Positions 44,301 through 58,355 are shown, counted from the first letter of the stretch. The stretch is 64,000 bases of DNA from Taiwanofungus camphoratus (GCA_003999685.1 CP021223.1:1240001-1304000), one strand, 5' to 3'. The notes: generated by a model from the letters alone, not told the origin. A program made the numbers and translations.

Positions 44301-46105
44301 GCCTTGAGTCCACGAACGGCACTACGGAGGGGAAACCGTTGCACATGCGCCGGGGCTCCTCCCTTGCACTGCGCAAGGCGCCTTCTTTATCGACGCTCGC
44401 GATGCCGAGCTTTGCAGGCAAGCGCAGCGTCTCCGAGTCGTTGCTTAATGCGCTCACATGGCTGCTTGCCCGTCTCCCCCGCGAGAACCGCGACCTGCTG
44501 TATACGGTGATCGAGTTGATCCGTGCGACGGCGGCCCGCGAACGCGAGACCCGCATGAACTTGGGCAACCTGTTACTTGTCTTCTGCCCGAGTCTGAACA
44601 TGAACCCGACGCTGCTGCGTGTACTGTGTGAGCATGAGAGCATCTGGGCGGGCCTCCCGCAAGTCGTCATCGAGCCTGAGCCGACTGAGGAGGGAGCCAA
44701 GCGTGAGTCGCAGGGAAGCGAGGTACTCGATATCAGGGCGACGTTCGTCACTGCGCCAGAGACAAGTCTCGAGGAATCGTCACCGTCCGATGCCGCCCAG
44801 CACGAGGCTTCAGTCTCATCGAGCGAAGACCAGCCCACTGAAGACGAAGAGTGGAATCTGCATACCCCTTCGGATGCAAGCAGCGCATCCGCGGACGTTG
44901 CTACAGGCGATGTGTCTGATTCGCAGCAGAGGATGGAAATTCCCACGCAGGAAAGCACAGAACTTGCCCTTCTGTCGCCCATCAGCCCCGTCTCTCCAAT
45001 ATCACTGAAGGACGACTCGGGATCTTTCGTCTCTGCCTTGGAACCTCCGTCTTCGGTGCCTACTCGCGATACAAGCCCCATTACCTATAGTCCACAAGTG
45101 CCTCCTCCTCTTACTTCTTCCTCAGACTCCTTGAGTTCACCATCAGAAATGTCTGAGGAGCCAAACTCACCAAAAGGGCGGCTATCTCATGATCACAATG
45201 TAGCAGAAGAGGGAAAACCTTCAGCATCGCAAAACTCTCTCGTCATTCCCGAATCGGTAGATCTCTCACTACCTCCTACCCCTCGTCGGCCTGTGGTATC
45301 CCCTATAACCCCGGTACCTTTCCCCTCGAGCAGCGGTGGCAACTCACCGCAAACGCCTGTCTCTCGGCGAAAATCTTTCGCTCTGCTTTCTTTCCCTCCT
45401 ATCAGATCAGATCCTGGGGTCCCTTCTACAAATACTCCACCATCTACTTGGCATCGTCCTAAGCGTCCTTCTCTGCACCTTCTCCTGTCAAAGATATCGG
45501 GATCGCGTAATCTGTCAACACCGACTGCTGGGTCAGCGTCGGCCATGGCATCCGTACCTACTCTCTCGCTCTACACTCAAAGCGCGTCAGCTACGGCCTC
45601 TGTGCCAACGCTGGCGCCTCAAACAACCGCACCAAGCTTTCCTCCCACGCTAGACACGCCTATTTCATCATCTCCCATTCACCTCGGGTTCGAGGATATG
45701 GCGAATCAAATAAAAGGCAAAAGTGATACCGTCCGGTCGGCCCCTGCGAGCTCCACGCCCTCCGAACCTCATGACACACAACTTGTTGAGCACTTGCGTG
45801 TCCGTGCTGACTCCTACGTCCCCTCGCTTTATACCACTCCTGTGGGCATGACCCCGCAGCAAACCCCTATAGCTGATCTCTATCAGAATCGCTCGAAATC
45901 CGTTATGTCGTTCGTTACCGATGCTGATATGCCGATACACCCGATGTCAACATCTCACTCGGCTGCCTCTCAGCTGTCAATGACACCCTCCATTGATCTT
46001 CCTGTGGAGGAAACACATGACTGGGCGCAGAGCGTCTTGATGGCTGCGCAGGCCGAGGATGATACCAAACATGAAGGAGGCCGCCAGTCGAATAGCATTC
46101 GGTGA
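41342..46105 (+). CDS. RhoGAP domain protein
   Basis: Exons 41342-43875, 43966-44018, 44077-44163 and 44223-46105 join in frame to 1518 residues. The first 780 residues are Ser/Pro-rich and disordered, with an SP dipeptide run near residue 270. The RhoGAP domain begins around residue 815: EEGLFRVSGRSSHVAKLR carries the arginine finger, split by intron 1, followed by DPHAVASIFKTFLRELPE, LPRENRDLLYTVIELI and MNLGNLLLVFCPSLNM. The roughly 500-residue tail is again Ser/Pro-rich. It should switch off a Rho-family GTPase (Rho1 or Cdc42) in polarity or wall growth; which one cannot be told. The repetitive N-terminus makes the start less certain. Confidence 0.88.
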
Positions 46106-46883
46106 GCGAGGAACATCCGACTATCGTAAGATGGAATCATATATGAATTGCACATAAGCATTGTCAATTTTCATTTTTTGTCCCTTTTCTTGACGTCACA
46201 AATACGTTACTAACAGGCTTGGTTTGTACTGAGTGGCTCCCCGGACATATCACTATCATTTATCTCACTCATTTCTCATTGCATGATCCGCCTTGCATCG
46301 TCAAGTTTTCGACCCTTACCTCGAACATATTCATAATCTATGCCTAACCTTCCATTTAGTCCATACTACTTGCACTTATGATATCCACTCAAACATCCAC
46401 GCCTCCTCTCAGTAACGGTGTCCCTATTCAAAGATCCTTGGCTGTCCGAATGAGACATTAGATGCTTCAGTGATCAAGTCCGTAATTGCACACAATACTT
46501 CCATAGTCTCTCATATCGATCACAACTTGAAGGTGGGGAATAAATTAATTCCTGCGAAGACATTGTACGTCTGTATGTTCTATGTAGGAAAGCTACAATT
46601 TCAGTCAGACACAAGCAATGATGGGAATCTGCCATCATTTGTATGATACATTATCAACACAGTAGCAGCGTCCTTGATCCCGCATGGCGAACATATCTGA
46701 TCCGAGTCTACAGCGCATCAGGGGAAATATCTCCGAGTGTGCGCAGGTCTGCTGTGCTGTATGCACTATGCAGAGAGTGAGTCTCGTCGCCATACTCTGA
46801 CTGCGAGTCAATGTTCTCCTGAATACCACAAGTCAGTAACGGCCATGGAACACAATTAAGTAGGACCCACGTCGAAGTAATGA
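46106..46883. other. Convergent intergenic spacer
   Basis: 778 bp of AT-rich sequence between two convergent genes. No gene or repeat recognised. Confidence 0.6.
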
Positions 46884-49800
46884 TTAGCGAGACTGCGGGG
46901 AGCTACAAAACGGTGATTAGAATGTTTTGTCCCAAGTCATTCACGGAATTCCGACAATGGATACGCACTCCTTGGCGTCTTCGGTAGCCGGCAGCTCGCA
47001 CCACTCTGCAGGATGTGATATGCGACAAGACCAGACCTGCGCAAATCAACGAGTTGTCTAGTGCGACTCCTCAAACAAGTGTCAAAACGCACCATCCGGT
47101 CTGATGCGAGGCGCCTAGGCCTCGACCATCATCCGCATGGAAGTACTGCATGAACTTTTAGCGGACAATCACTCCATGAACAAGATGCGCATACCTCATA
47201 AAACCAGACATAATCACGGAAGTATGGGTCGCGATCTAACTTCGGATTACCGCCGTTCGTTGCTCGTCTTCCCTCAACATCACGACCAAAGATATGAATG
47301 ATCCTGTGCTGAATTTCCTCTGCAACCTGTACGAGATTCATGTAGTCGCCGCTTCCCGTAGGGCATTCCACCTAATAACGGATTGGTTAGACGGGAGAAT
47401 AACAGCTAAGAATGCGGTTCATTCACTTGAAGGTCATCTCCGTAGTACTGGTAGAACCTCTGTAGACTTTCAATCAAAATGAAGTTGACAGCGAGCCCTA
47501 AACATGAAGTGGTTTGATCAGACACCATAATGTCGATTGAAACAGTAAGTCAAACTGACAAATGGGTCCTCTCCAGTTTGAGTTACCACCAAACATACCG
47601 GACTTGGAGTCTCCAGGCCAGTAGTTCACCTCATAACGTTGGCCGTGGACGTCCATGCCCCACGGTTTGTCTTTGTGCTTCTTGGACAGTCTGAGACGAA
47701 GGTAGTGAGCATAGAACACTCAATAACTTAAGTGCCCTTGCATACGATCGGATGCCGTGCTCGCTGAAGAACTCATCCTCATCCAACATTTTCTCCAGAA
47801 TACGAAGAAGCCGGTCCTTGCTTGCCAAGGCCAGGAGCCTCCGCTCTCCGCGACCCTTGACTACATAAAGAATGAGCTGAACAGTACCCATTGCTTGAGA
47901 TCACAAGAACGCACTTTGAATGTTAGCCATATTCCTTCCGGAGAGCTCGGGTCTATTATCGATGAACCATTCCAAGCGCTTTTTGAAGCCGGGGAAGCGG
48001 TTGATAGTCGCAGGCTCGAGCACTAGCGTGGCATACAGAGGGATCAGTCCCACAAGGCTTCGCACTGGCAATTGCATAGAGTTGCCGGGGCCAAACTGAA
48101 TCGCATCATAGTACATTCCGTCCTCTTCACTCCACAAGCTGAGCTCGTTCTCACCCTCGCGGTAGGTCATAGCGTCGGCAATGAAGATAAAATGCTATAG
48201 AACAGGTAGTCACTAACATAGTCTGAGTACAATTTTCGAGTACTCACCTCGAAGAACTTTGATGCGATGTCTTCGTATACAGGGTTGTGTTTCGCCAGCT
48301 CGAGAGCAATATTCAGCCTGTCATAGTATCGCAATTCAGGACACTGCCATGTAAAACTATTTCGAACTCACATGTTCAGACAGTAGAACGCCATCCAAGC
48401 CGTTCCATCTGCCTGGCGGAGGACACCGCCTGTGGGCAAAGGCTCCGATCGATTAAACAATCCGATGTTGTCCAGGCCGAGGAATCCGCCTTCAAAGACA
48501 TTGTTCCCGCCTTGGTCCTTCCGGTTGACCCACCTAGCCAGTCGGAAGAAAAACAGTAAGGTTGGCTTGTACCTATTGGAGGAAGTAGAAGGCGGGACTG
48601 ACCAGGTGAAATTGAGTAACAATTTCTGGAAGACACGCTCCAAGAACTTCAGGTCCTCCCTTCCGTACAGCTTGCGCTCAATCTTGAAGACACGGAAAGT
48701 GGCCCTATATATATCGTGTTTATTATAAATGGCCATTTGCTGAGCATGTGTTCGACTCTTACCATGCATGTACGGGCGGATTCACGTCACTGAAATTCCA
48801 TTCGTACGCCGGAATCTGACCATCTGGCTTCATGTACCACTCACGTGTCAGTAGGTCAAGCTGCTTCTTGGCAAAGGCAGGATCGACCACCGCTAAGGGG
48901 ATGCAGTGGAATGCGGTATCCCAAGCAGCGAAGAAAGGATACTCCCATCTTTAGTGAAAAGATAGTCTATATGCAGGTCAACACAACAGAAAGTGCACTT
49001 ACTTGTCGGGCATTGAGAGGATATCGGCAATATACATGTGTTTCCATTCCTGCAATGAAATGCACGTAAGCAATTGAATTGCAGGGGGAGCGCATAGAGC
49101 ACTGACCCTGTTTCTGATGAACTTTCTCTCAGGAGGAGGAGGGGGTTGAGCAGGGTCTCCCTGCATCCACTCTTTCTGGACGAACTGATAATACTGCTTC
49201 GTCCACAGCATGCCTGCCAATGCTTGCCTCATGATTTGCTGCAGATCGTCCGTCATCGGACCCATCACGAATGCAGCATAGAACTCGTTTGCCTCCTCGC
49301 GCCGCTCTTCTACAGCATCATCGAACATACCTTCATCTTCAATGCTCGGATCCTGCGCAGGAGTGCGCGGCGTCAGCTTGAGACGGACGACAGCGCACCC
49401 ACCCCGAGGGGGCACGTTTTCGAAAGTATAATGTGCAGCGGACTTGGTCCCCCGTTTCGCAGGATTCACGAACACTGGCGTCTCATAGTAAGGGGTGCGG
49501 GGGCCCTGTTCCTCCTCTGAGCTCGGAGAACCATCGTCCTCCCTTCTCAGTTTTGTGTCGCGCGAAGGAGTACCCGTATGGATCTTCGACGCGAAGAACC
49601 CATCTGCCACGGGTGGACGGTGCGCAGGGATTATATGATCATGGAATGCGTCCTTAACATACGGCGTCTCGTTCTGGCCGCCGTACAGCCTATGGAAGTT
49701 CGTGTTATTCTCCGTAAAGAGCAACTCAGGCTCGACCGCAATATCGTCGTCCTCAACAATTGCGTCGTCATCGATGGGCGTCCCGTCGGCGCTTACCGGA

Positions 49801-50902
49801 GGCGGGGAAGGGAGACAGTACAGATGATACTTGCCCAGCGTCGGGTGCAATGCGGTGATAGCACTATTTCCGGAAGCGGACATCACTGGTGTACGTGGGC
49901 GTTCAGCGGGCCAGGACCAATTGTTGGGGAACCAAAATTGAGGGACAACATGCAAGGTGGCGGGTTCAGGTCCACGATTGTAGGAAGTGATGCGAACGTA
50001 TATACTGTCCGGATCTTGTTCGTCCTTTGCATACTGCAAAAGAGTCAGATATATGCGCATGACTCGTCAATAAAGACGAACACACCTCTAGAAAGACATC
50101 CCAATAGCGGTCATCGTCAAATGCATCGGTGTCCAGAAGTTCAAATTCAGATACTTCGCGATCACGATTGATGTTCTCGCGTACGAGCTCTTCGTACGGA
50201 AAGGGCTTCTGAGGATATTTGTACAGGAACTTCATGTAGGAATGGGTAGGAGTGGAGTCAAGATAGTAGTACAACTCTTTTACATCCTCTCCGTGATTAC
50301 CTTGATGACCGGTGACACCAAATAGGCGCTCCTTGAGGATACGGTCCTGACCGTTCCAAAGCGAAAGAGAGAAACAAAGACGTTGATGATTATCAGAAAT
50401 CCCCGCCATCCCGTCTTCGCCCCACCTATAAGCGCGCGAACGAGCATGCTCGTGGGGGAAGTGACTCCAGGCATCGCCGTTTGCAGAATAGTCTTCACGG
50501 ACAGTAGCCTTTATATATGCGGGATAAGTAGACATTTCCAAAGTGCCGACATCTTCCAGTACATACCCATTGTCTGTCACTGACATACGGACCCCATCTC
50601 TTCCAATGCCGCTCTTTCGCGGCATCTTGATCTAAACGGTACCTCTCCGCACCATGATAATCAGTGCCAAGCTTCTCTGAGAGCCTTTCACGGAAAGGCT
50701 TGAGTCCGCCATGATCACCCTCGTGTTTCGGAGATGATGAGTCGGTCTTGGATAATTTGGGAGGGGCGGGAGGGGCGGGCGGTGGTTCGTTTTGTTTGGG
50801 TATGCTAATGGTGAGCGCAGGGTCAGATGTCGAGCGGGAAGGTGTCAACCCGTTGTTTTCGCCTCTGAATAGTTTTCCTTGAATGTTCTTTGTTTGAGAC
50901 AT
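46884..50902 (-). CDS. GH63 / MGH1-like glycosidase
   Basis: Minus-strand gene of about nine or more exons (first 50902-50567, second from 50508), near 900 residues. It starts [17 protein letters not shown] with a Pro-rich segment, then [76 protein letters not shown]. The C-terminal (alpha/alpha)6 part has [63 protein letters not shown] and SGLVAYHIL. The family includes processing alpha-glucosidase-like and mannosylglycerate hydrolase-like enzymes. With no signal peptide this is probably cytosolic; substrate unknown. The end depends on a last small exon ending near 46884; an unspliced stop lies at 46937. Confidence 0.85.
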
Positions 50903-51200
50903 GAACAGTTTGGCTGGCCCGGAGTGAGACCACCGAGAGTAAAGGGCAAAAGGAACGCGCCTGAGGTTAGACGCCTAGGCTACGCGTTATCAGTCTGTAC
51001 GCGTTTGACGTCACGCCGCGTGTATTTTCATTTTATGGTATCTATGTCACGTGCCCAAGCTTCTAGTTGCGGGGCCCCACGATCGCGTGCTTGCGCTTCA
51101 CGGAGCGTCTGACTGGACTGGACTCAAGGTCGTTGTCGCATTTCAAGACTCGGGAGGGACTGGTATTATTATCAGAGCTGGCAGTTTCATCCCCTGCGCA
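50903..51200. promoter_or_regulatory. Short divergent promoter
   Basis: 298 bp separate the GH63-like start (minus) from the lipocalin-like start (plus), so the two genes must share this interval. No firm motif called. Confidence 0.45.
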
Positions 51201-52126
51201 ATGTCGGTGCAATACTTAGTCGTGCTGCATCCTCCTACCAGTGATAGTCACAGTCCACCCTTTTCTTTCAATCTCGATGAATTCATGGGCACCTGGTATG
51301 TCGTTTCTCTGGGTGCTTAATATATATGCTCTTTCACAACCGACTGCGTAGGTATGTCACACACTCAACTTTGCCTCTCTGGAAGGTGGGCATTCTCCTG
51401 TTCTGTTACGAATCTTCAAGTTTGCCAGTGGTACATCTGTGCTCACCCCGGAAAGCAGTCGAAGAAAGATGTCACAATCACTTACGTCCGGAAGCCTCCA
51501 ACATCCTCTGAACAGGTAACACAATTTGACGATATCGTTGAATATCGTGGTAGATCCGACCAGGTCACCTCGAAGCGCAGTAAGGTGGTCGGCATCGATA
51601 CCCTTCTCCTGCCACCCATTTCCACATCCGCTGTCTTGGATCCTCAATCCGTACATCCTCCACAGACACGTTTCAAGTGGCGTGGAAAAGGCTGGCTTAT
51701 CATTGCATCTTCGCGCTGGCAAGTTCTGGGTTGCGATGACGGGCGCGATGATGGCACCGATTCCACAACAGGGGTAGATGTGCGACCGGCCTGGGCACTT
51801 ACCTACTTCGAGAAGACTCTCTTTACTCCCGCAGGTCTTGACATATATGCTCGCAGCGCGCAAGGCCTACCCGAAGGGCTACTGCAGGAAATTATCAACA
51901 AAGCAAAGGCTCTAGGTGGCGAAGTAGGCCTGTTGGCCGACCAATTCTTCGAGGTAGAGAGAAGTGTCACGAATGGTATGTGGAGAGCTTGACTTACGTT
52001 GGTAATCCTTCTTGGAAAACACAATGTGTTGATATCTGATTCACAGACGCTCATCCTGACGTACAGCGTATCGGGCCCATCAATAAAACTGATGTCCTTA
52101 ATCATGTTGCATTAACACCGAGTTGA
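51201..52126 (+). CDS. Small lipocalin-like (calycin) protein
   Basis: Exons 51201-51295, 51352-51385, 51459-51975 and 52047-52126 sum to 241 residues. FMGTWYVTHSTLPLWK is the N-terminal G-x-W strand of a lipocalin-type fold. DVTITYV, FDDIVEYRGRS, FKWRGKGWLIIASSRWQVLG and ALTYFEKTLFTPAGLDIYAR follow. Such proteins are common, uncharacterised and usually cytosolic in agaricomycetes; ligand unknown. Without the last splice the frame would end at 51992; the spliced end (ending VALTPS) keeps a GT-AG intron of 71 nt and is my preferred model. An upstream ATG at 51051 is in another frame. Confidence 0.7.
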
Positions 52127-52887
52127 GTTGCCTCCGATTACCACAAGCGCCTTGGTGCTGTAAATGTATTTTGGATGGCCCAAACCATTACACGCCGCCT
52201 GGTCTTGTGGCTTTCCAGGCAAGAGACCGCGTCAATTGGAAAACCCCTTTCAGCTCAGGACATAGAAGAGCGAATTTACTCTTATTTTCCTTGTTCGTCA
52301 CTGCTTGTGGAGGTTTAATAAGATAACATTCCGTAAGGCCTGCCTAAGCAATAATCTAGTTGAATGATACATGACAGTCGGCGGAGGCGCATCAGCCGAA
52401 CGAATCCTACACGCGATACACATGTGATGACGACGACCGTCGGGTATTCGACTGCGATCGAACCACACTCGCTAAGAAAGAAGAGAACCGTAAAGTCAGA
52501 GAAAAAGAGATGAAGCCAAGAGAAAGCGAAAGAGCGAAGGGAAGCGACTTCGACTAGGAATGCGAAGCGCAGATGATCAGATTGGGAATATACGATGGGT
52601 GTATATGCGATGGTGCAATAGAGTACGAGTAGACCAGATCGAGAGATAGTAACCAGAACGAAAGAAAGGATCGTAAGAGTCATAATACACTATAACCAAA
52701 GAATGTGGGCATGGTGCAAAGTCCCCAATTATAAGGATATGCCGAAGTTAGGACGGAATCAGTGGTGTGTTGTGTTGTATATGCATTAAGGACGATGGTG
52801 AGCAATGAGATGGATGCATGGTAGGTAAGATGATGCCGGGTATCGGCAGCAGATAAATCAAAAATGAACAGTGAGCTCAAGACAGTC
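52127..52887. other. Convergent intergenic spacer
   Basis: About 760 bp between the ends of the lipocalin-like gene and cdc24. Contains GA-rich (minus strand CT-rich) stretches that open long frames by composition, probably 3' UTR. No gene called. Confidence 0.55.
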
Positions 52888-55800
52888 TCACTGCACGTAG
52901 AGGGTCACTTGGTTGCCCGGCCGGAAAGACTCGAACGCCATTTGGACATCCTCAGTCGATCCCAAAGAGACAAGATCACCGTCTTCGTCTTTGTATTTCA
53001 CACGCAGCGGTCCATCATCCCTGCGTGGGCCACAAAGTCTGATCTTCTTGCCAACCTTTTCCACCAGTTCGGTGTATTCTGTCATCCGCGGCACCTGGAT
53101 GACGAAAATATCCTCGTGGAAGTGCACCTTCACCTTCACCGGTCCCGACAACTGATCCGCAGCGGATGTGACGATCTTGTCAACATGCTGTGACCGTGGG
53201 TTGCGAGAGCCCGGCATGCCTGCCAAAGATGAGTCGCTAGACCCGAATGGTGTGATAGGTGAACTGCCACTATGTGGCGAGTAATCCGAGCTATCGCCTG
53301 TCGACTGACTTGATCCGCTTCCACGTTTGTTGTTTTCTCCCATTGAGCTCTGCGATCGATTGGCCCAAGGCACTGAAGTCGGTAAAGGAGGAGGTAAAGT
53401 GTTGGGCATATAAGCAGTAGGCTGACTAGCGCTACGCGAACGGAATGATGTGGGTCCAGCTGAACTAATTCGTGGGCTGCCAGTTGGGCGCACTTCACCC
53501 TGATCATATGCGCTCTTGAGTCTCGTCGAGCTAAATTGGCTACGCAAAGTGCCTCGACTGGTCGCAGTACCAGAGGAAGAACCACTATTTTCCGGTGTAT
53601 AGCTGCCTGTGCCGCGGGATATCGATGGTCGCGGACTACCATAGGTCGTCCCATTATAACTGGCCATCGCAGAGGGATGGACCGCAGACTGGGCGCTGTT
53701 CCGAGAACTCTGGGCATAGCCACTGTAATCCGACCGTCGAGGACCTAACGGGGTTCCTCTCCCCGAAGGAGGATAAGAAGATGGCGGGTAGTCTTCGTAT
53801 TCCTCATCAGGATCGACATCAAAGCCATCGTGAGGAGGGTAGCCTTGAGGTCCATTGCTATAACCATTGCTGTATTGTCCATTCCCATTACTTGAAGAGA
53901 CAAGCATCTGTTGTTCTTCGGCCGCGTACGGATGTCGAGACGTACGACCATTCTGAAAACCACCAGAGTGATACGGTGACGAAGCACTGTACGCAGTCGA
54001 TTGAGAAAATACTGAGAAAGTTCTCTCCTGGTTGTACGAAGAGGGTGGTTGCCGTTGCTGGGACGGCAAGGTGTTGTGAGAAATATGAGCGACACGCTGT
54101 ACATCGCGACTTGACGTGCGCCGACTAGCAGTCTCCTGAATCAAGCGATTAAGCTGGTTTTCCCACATCTTGAGCTGCTCCTCGTTACGACAACGGAGAG
54201 TGAAGAATTCGAGATCGTCGTCTCCACGCCACCATACTGCAAGGGAATATTGACCTATTGAAATACAGTAAGGACACGCTGTATTGTTGAACAGGCATAA
54301 AAGTGACCGACCTGCAGACACCCTTGGCACAGCCTGGGTGACATTATTCAAGAAGATACGACCTTTCAAGAGAAGGGGTGTGCTCTTTTTCTTCGAAGGT
54401 CCAGCTCCCGGAAGGACCAGAGGCGGCGGGGGAATGGGTTTCTTCAGAATTGAGTTACTTTTGCCGACTTTCTTTCCAGTCCCAGGAGTCGGCGTATACT
54501 CCTTGCAGCAGAGTATGATCTTTTGGAAAAGGAACACATGATATTCCCTGTCAACTTCCGACTTCGTTACCGTAAAGATGTCATCAAGGAGCAGGGATCC
54601 GAAGTTGGAAATGTGATGCCCTTTCCAATCCTCGACGCGGCCTTCAAGATTCTTCACGGTCGCATTGTTCTCAGCACGTCGCTGCGCCTCATTGATCTTG
54701 TCTGTAATTCGCTTGGCCGCTGCAACACCAGCTTGCAATTCATCAAAATAAGGATAGTCTGCGCCCTTCACAGCTTTGACGAGTGACTACCACAACATCC
54801 CCAATCAGAATACGTCCAGACACATTGACTTTACATACGCACCTCCAATAGTAAGGGATATTTACATATCCTTTGCACGGGCTTTATGAGAAACGCGGGT
54901 AGATCCGACTTCGCGTTGAGCACGTTGTCAAGCGCCTGTGTTTATGTATATTTGGTCAGTCCGCATGCGGCTCAGTCCGGAACGCGAGACGACGCACTCC
55001 AAGGTTCTGCATCTCCTGCAGCATAATTTCCGAAGCCATTGTATAGTTAGCGCAATACGGCTCGTACACGGCGAACTCTTCCTCCTATTGTTCCGTGAAA
55101 AGATGGAACGTTGGGCAGTGAAAACAATAGCATCGCAACAATGAAAATGCCATATTGAGTAAGACGTTGTCAGAAAAGGAGTAGCGATCTTGCTTACATT
55201 CTCCGTGAATGGAAGACCCCACCGCTGCTCATCCTGAGGCATCTCAGCGATACTCTCTAGTTTGATAAGAAACTTCCTCTGAAAATTAAGAAGTTTGTTG
55301 AGACCCGGAAACAGAAGGTGAATTGTGTCTTGGTCAATAACATTCGTCTGAGTCGCTGTGTTCGAGTATTTCTGTCAAAATATTATTAATGCATGAAATC
55401 TGAGTGCTCTGATTTACACATACCTGCATAGTCTCCAAATCCTGTACATATTTTCTCTCCGTCTCTACCAATTCTTTGATAATGTTGAATCGAGGCCCCT
55501 CGGTCTTACTAGCATCCAATGTTGGTGCATCCGATGTCAAAGAATCCGTCGATTGTTGGGCAGATGCAAGGTCGGGGGAGGAAGGGGATGGCTCGACGAA
55601 GATTTCCTCTGGAAGGTATTTGACCAAATTAATGACATTATTAACAACCTACACGGTGTTAGATGATGGTCCTTAAACCCAACAAGTAGAGCTAGATACA
55701 GACCTTCACAAATCCGTCCGTGGAGTTGCGATCCCATAGCTCTGTCACTGTGAACTGCTCGCAACCTTCGATCTGCTTAATTTGCATAGAGAACAGCGCG

Positions 55801-56171
55801 ATCGCACGCTTCTTCGTGCGTTCATTCGTCACATCGAACGATACCGGATCCGTATCGATGGTGATAGGCATGAAGGGCGCAGGCAGGAGATTAAACAGGT
55901 AGCATAGAGGGACACCGAGGGCGAAGCAATCCCATAACTGAGTCACCGGGTCAGTCGACCTCCGCGAAGACTCTGGAGGTGAGGAGAGAGTGAACCACTC
56001 GGAAAAATCCTGAACGTGCATGAGACGAGTACGTAGTGCGGAACATTGCTGATACAGAGATGTCGATTGGGAGGCAGCTTTATTGAGCAGAGTGTTATTA
56101 GCGACCGGCGATTCAATACTAGGCGTCGTGGCGGAGACCATGGACTTTTTGCGCCCTGCGACGGTGCTCAT
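52888..56171 (-). CDS. cdc24: Cdc24 guanine-nucleotide exchange factor for Cdc42
   Basis: Minus-strand gene starting MSTVAGRKKSMVS, with at least six exons. In order: a calponin-homology-like region (LRTRLMHVQDFSEWF, DPVTQLWDCFALGVPLCYLFNLL); a DH domain (NIIKELVETERKYVQDLETMQ, FPGLNKLLNFQRKFL, LPAFLIKPVQRICKYPLLLE); a PH domain (GSLLLDDIFTVTKS, YHVFLFQKIILCC, KGRIFLNNVTQAVP, FTLRCRNEEQLKMWENQL); a Ser/Tyr/Pro-rich linker of about 300 residues; and a C-terminal PB1 domain (VKVHFHEDIFVIQVP, LRVKYKDEDGDLVSLGS) ending VTLYVQ. This is the full Cdc24/Scd1 architecture. It activates Cdc42 at polarity sites; PB1 binds the scaffold Bem1/Scd2. Confidence 0.92.
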
Positions 56172-58355
56172 AGCGGCGAGCTGACCTGGGCTTGAGGGAC
56201 GAGGAGGGTGGTGGTAGGTGAGAGAAGGGTCGGGTGGTCGTATAGTAACAGGCCGTATGCTTGGAAAGATAGAAGTCGGGTGCTACTGGTTGGTACAGCC
56301 GATGGGAACAACTCCGCTCATTGTTTGTCCCTATTTGCACACATATGCAGGAAATTCGAATAACCCTGCTTTGGTTCATTGTTTTCCACGCCCTTTTAGC
56401 TAAGTCTAGTCCTTCGATCTCAACTCTAGATTCCCTTGGGATTTCCACAATCGGTATGTTCATGTGCCTCTTGAATCCCTCTATCTATTCGCCAGCGTTT
56501 GCGTGTCAAGTTCTGTGTAGATACATAACGCTCTCGATCGTCCAAACCGTTCCTTGTGTCTGTATCTGGCACCTTAGGTGGATTGCTGTAGCCGGCAACA
56601 CTTACAGTAAGTATCCATCAGAGACTCGCATGTGAAGTGCATACTCGACAAAGAGGGCTTCCCAAAGCTGCGGGAACATGACTGCGTCAGTCCCAAGCTC
56701 TCTAGGAGAATATACTTTCTGCGATTCTCAGGCGGGTCTGACGGTCAGTTGGGTTGTGATTCTGAACCAGAATCGGTGCAAACGATCGGTGTTCAGCGCT
56801 CAACAGTGAGTTCTTTTGATTCTAAACGTATGAGTTCTCGCCATACGGGCCAGTGGTTTGGCAAGGTTAGTTCACCTCATACGACCTATCTCCTCTTGTC
56901 AGAACTCGCCATCACCCACACAAAGTCCGGTGAGCTTCTAATACACTTGCCGCCCCCTGGTTCCGCTCGGTGCCACTTTCCGTTCTTCAGTCGAATCGCC
57001 TCCGGTTTCCCATCCTTCTGCATCGACGGCGCCTCGTCGAACGCTGGTGATACTCTTCAACGCCGCAACTGCAGCGTTGTTCTCACGGGCATGCCGTAAG
57101 CCGCGAAGAAAGAAAGCACCTTCAGCGCTGTCACTGTTTTACATCTTGAACATGATCTATTGATGTACGACCAGCCGTGTCTTGAGGCCATCACAGCTTT
57201 GATCCCGCTTGCGTGAATTCCAACCACCTTTGTATGTCCGCATCAATCATCGCTCGTCTGACCTCGTGCTACCAGCCGTCAACCGAGGCGCCTCCCCGCC
57301 GAAGGCGGAATCAATCATGGAAACGTTCTAACAATCTGTCATATATGTGTTTCTGTCGTGTACAAGGTTTAGAGTAAATAACATAATTACTGTAACCGTA
57401 AGTATGTCTCTCAGGTTCCGTAGAAAGCCGGTTCATAGTTTAGGACTTTCCGATCCTTCTCTGAGCATCCTTCTGGTCTACTTATGTCGGAAAATTGGTG
57501 CTCACTGTGTGACAACACTGCTTACTGAGTTCTCCCAGCTTACATGCAACTAGCATAAACCCTCTCACAGTCGCAAGCCAAGGATCGTGATTCCACTGGA
57601 AGTCTCGAAGCAACAGTTGGCCTCGGACATTATCATACTGGTTGCACCGCTGCATCTTGGAAATTCGTCGAGAAGTATAATAACGGGCAGCGCTCAGGGT
57701 GCATTTAGAAATTGTTTCTAGCTCAACTGTAAATAAACAGCTTTCACTCCAGAGCTGAGGGCGCCGGTCAGTCGCTGCACCATATGTGCTGGGCAGCCGA
57801 GCCGTATCGTAGTTCCGGCCGTGGTAAGCAAGGGTTTTGAATTTCTATGCGTACATCGCTGAGCTATCATATGGTACATTGCACCGAGGAGGCGCGCTTG
57901 GGCATGCCCGGGGTACCACTGTGGTGTAAGGTTATGTCCCGACAGTGCTTCCGGTGACCATATGATGGTCAGTGACAGTTGCGGAACCTATGTACTCGCC
58001 AGTTGTCTGGTGAGCTTTGCATCCTATCACGCCTACTGATCTATCACCGATCTTGCTCAAACTCAACATTAGTTATTGTGTCAAGAGCTAGAGTAGAGAC
58101 GCTCACATCCTAAAGTCGGGGCGATAGCGCTCATGACGCTGGGGTGACTTCCCCTTCCTTCCCCGCTAGATGCTCCGGCCGCGGGGCTTTCCCGGTTTTC
58201 TGTGTTGACGCTAGACCCCGCCCTCTAACAACTGCTAAAATAACGATGATATGTTGTAGTTTCGTAAGATTGCTTCCTAAAGACCGAAGATACAACCCGG
58301 CGATATTCACCGCCTCAGGAGCAGATGGCACCAATTGATATGATACAGCCCACGG
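56172..58355. other. Gene-poor intergenic region
   Basis: Upstream of cdc24. An open frame of 155 codons at 56632-57099 (+) has no domain I know, and its opposite strand is also partly open. I make no gene call. The remainder shows nothing recognisable. Confidence 0.4.

Noticed and set aside
52315-52683. 122-codon minus-strand frame downstream of cdc24
   Set aside because: Ser/Leu/Phe-rich from CT-rich composition; fits a 3' UTR and has no recognisable motif.
56632-57099. 155-codon plus-strand frame
   Set aside because: No known domain and partly open opposite strand; too weak to call a gene.
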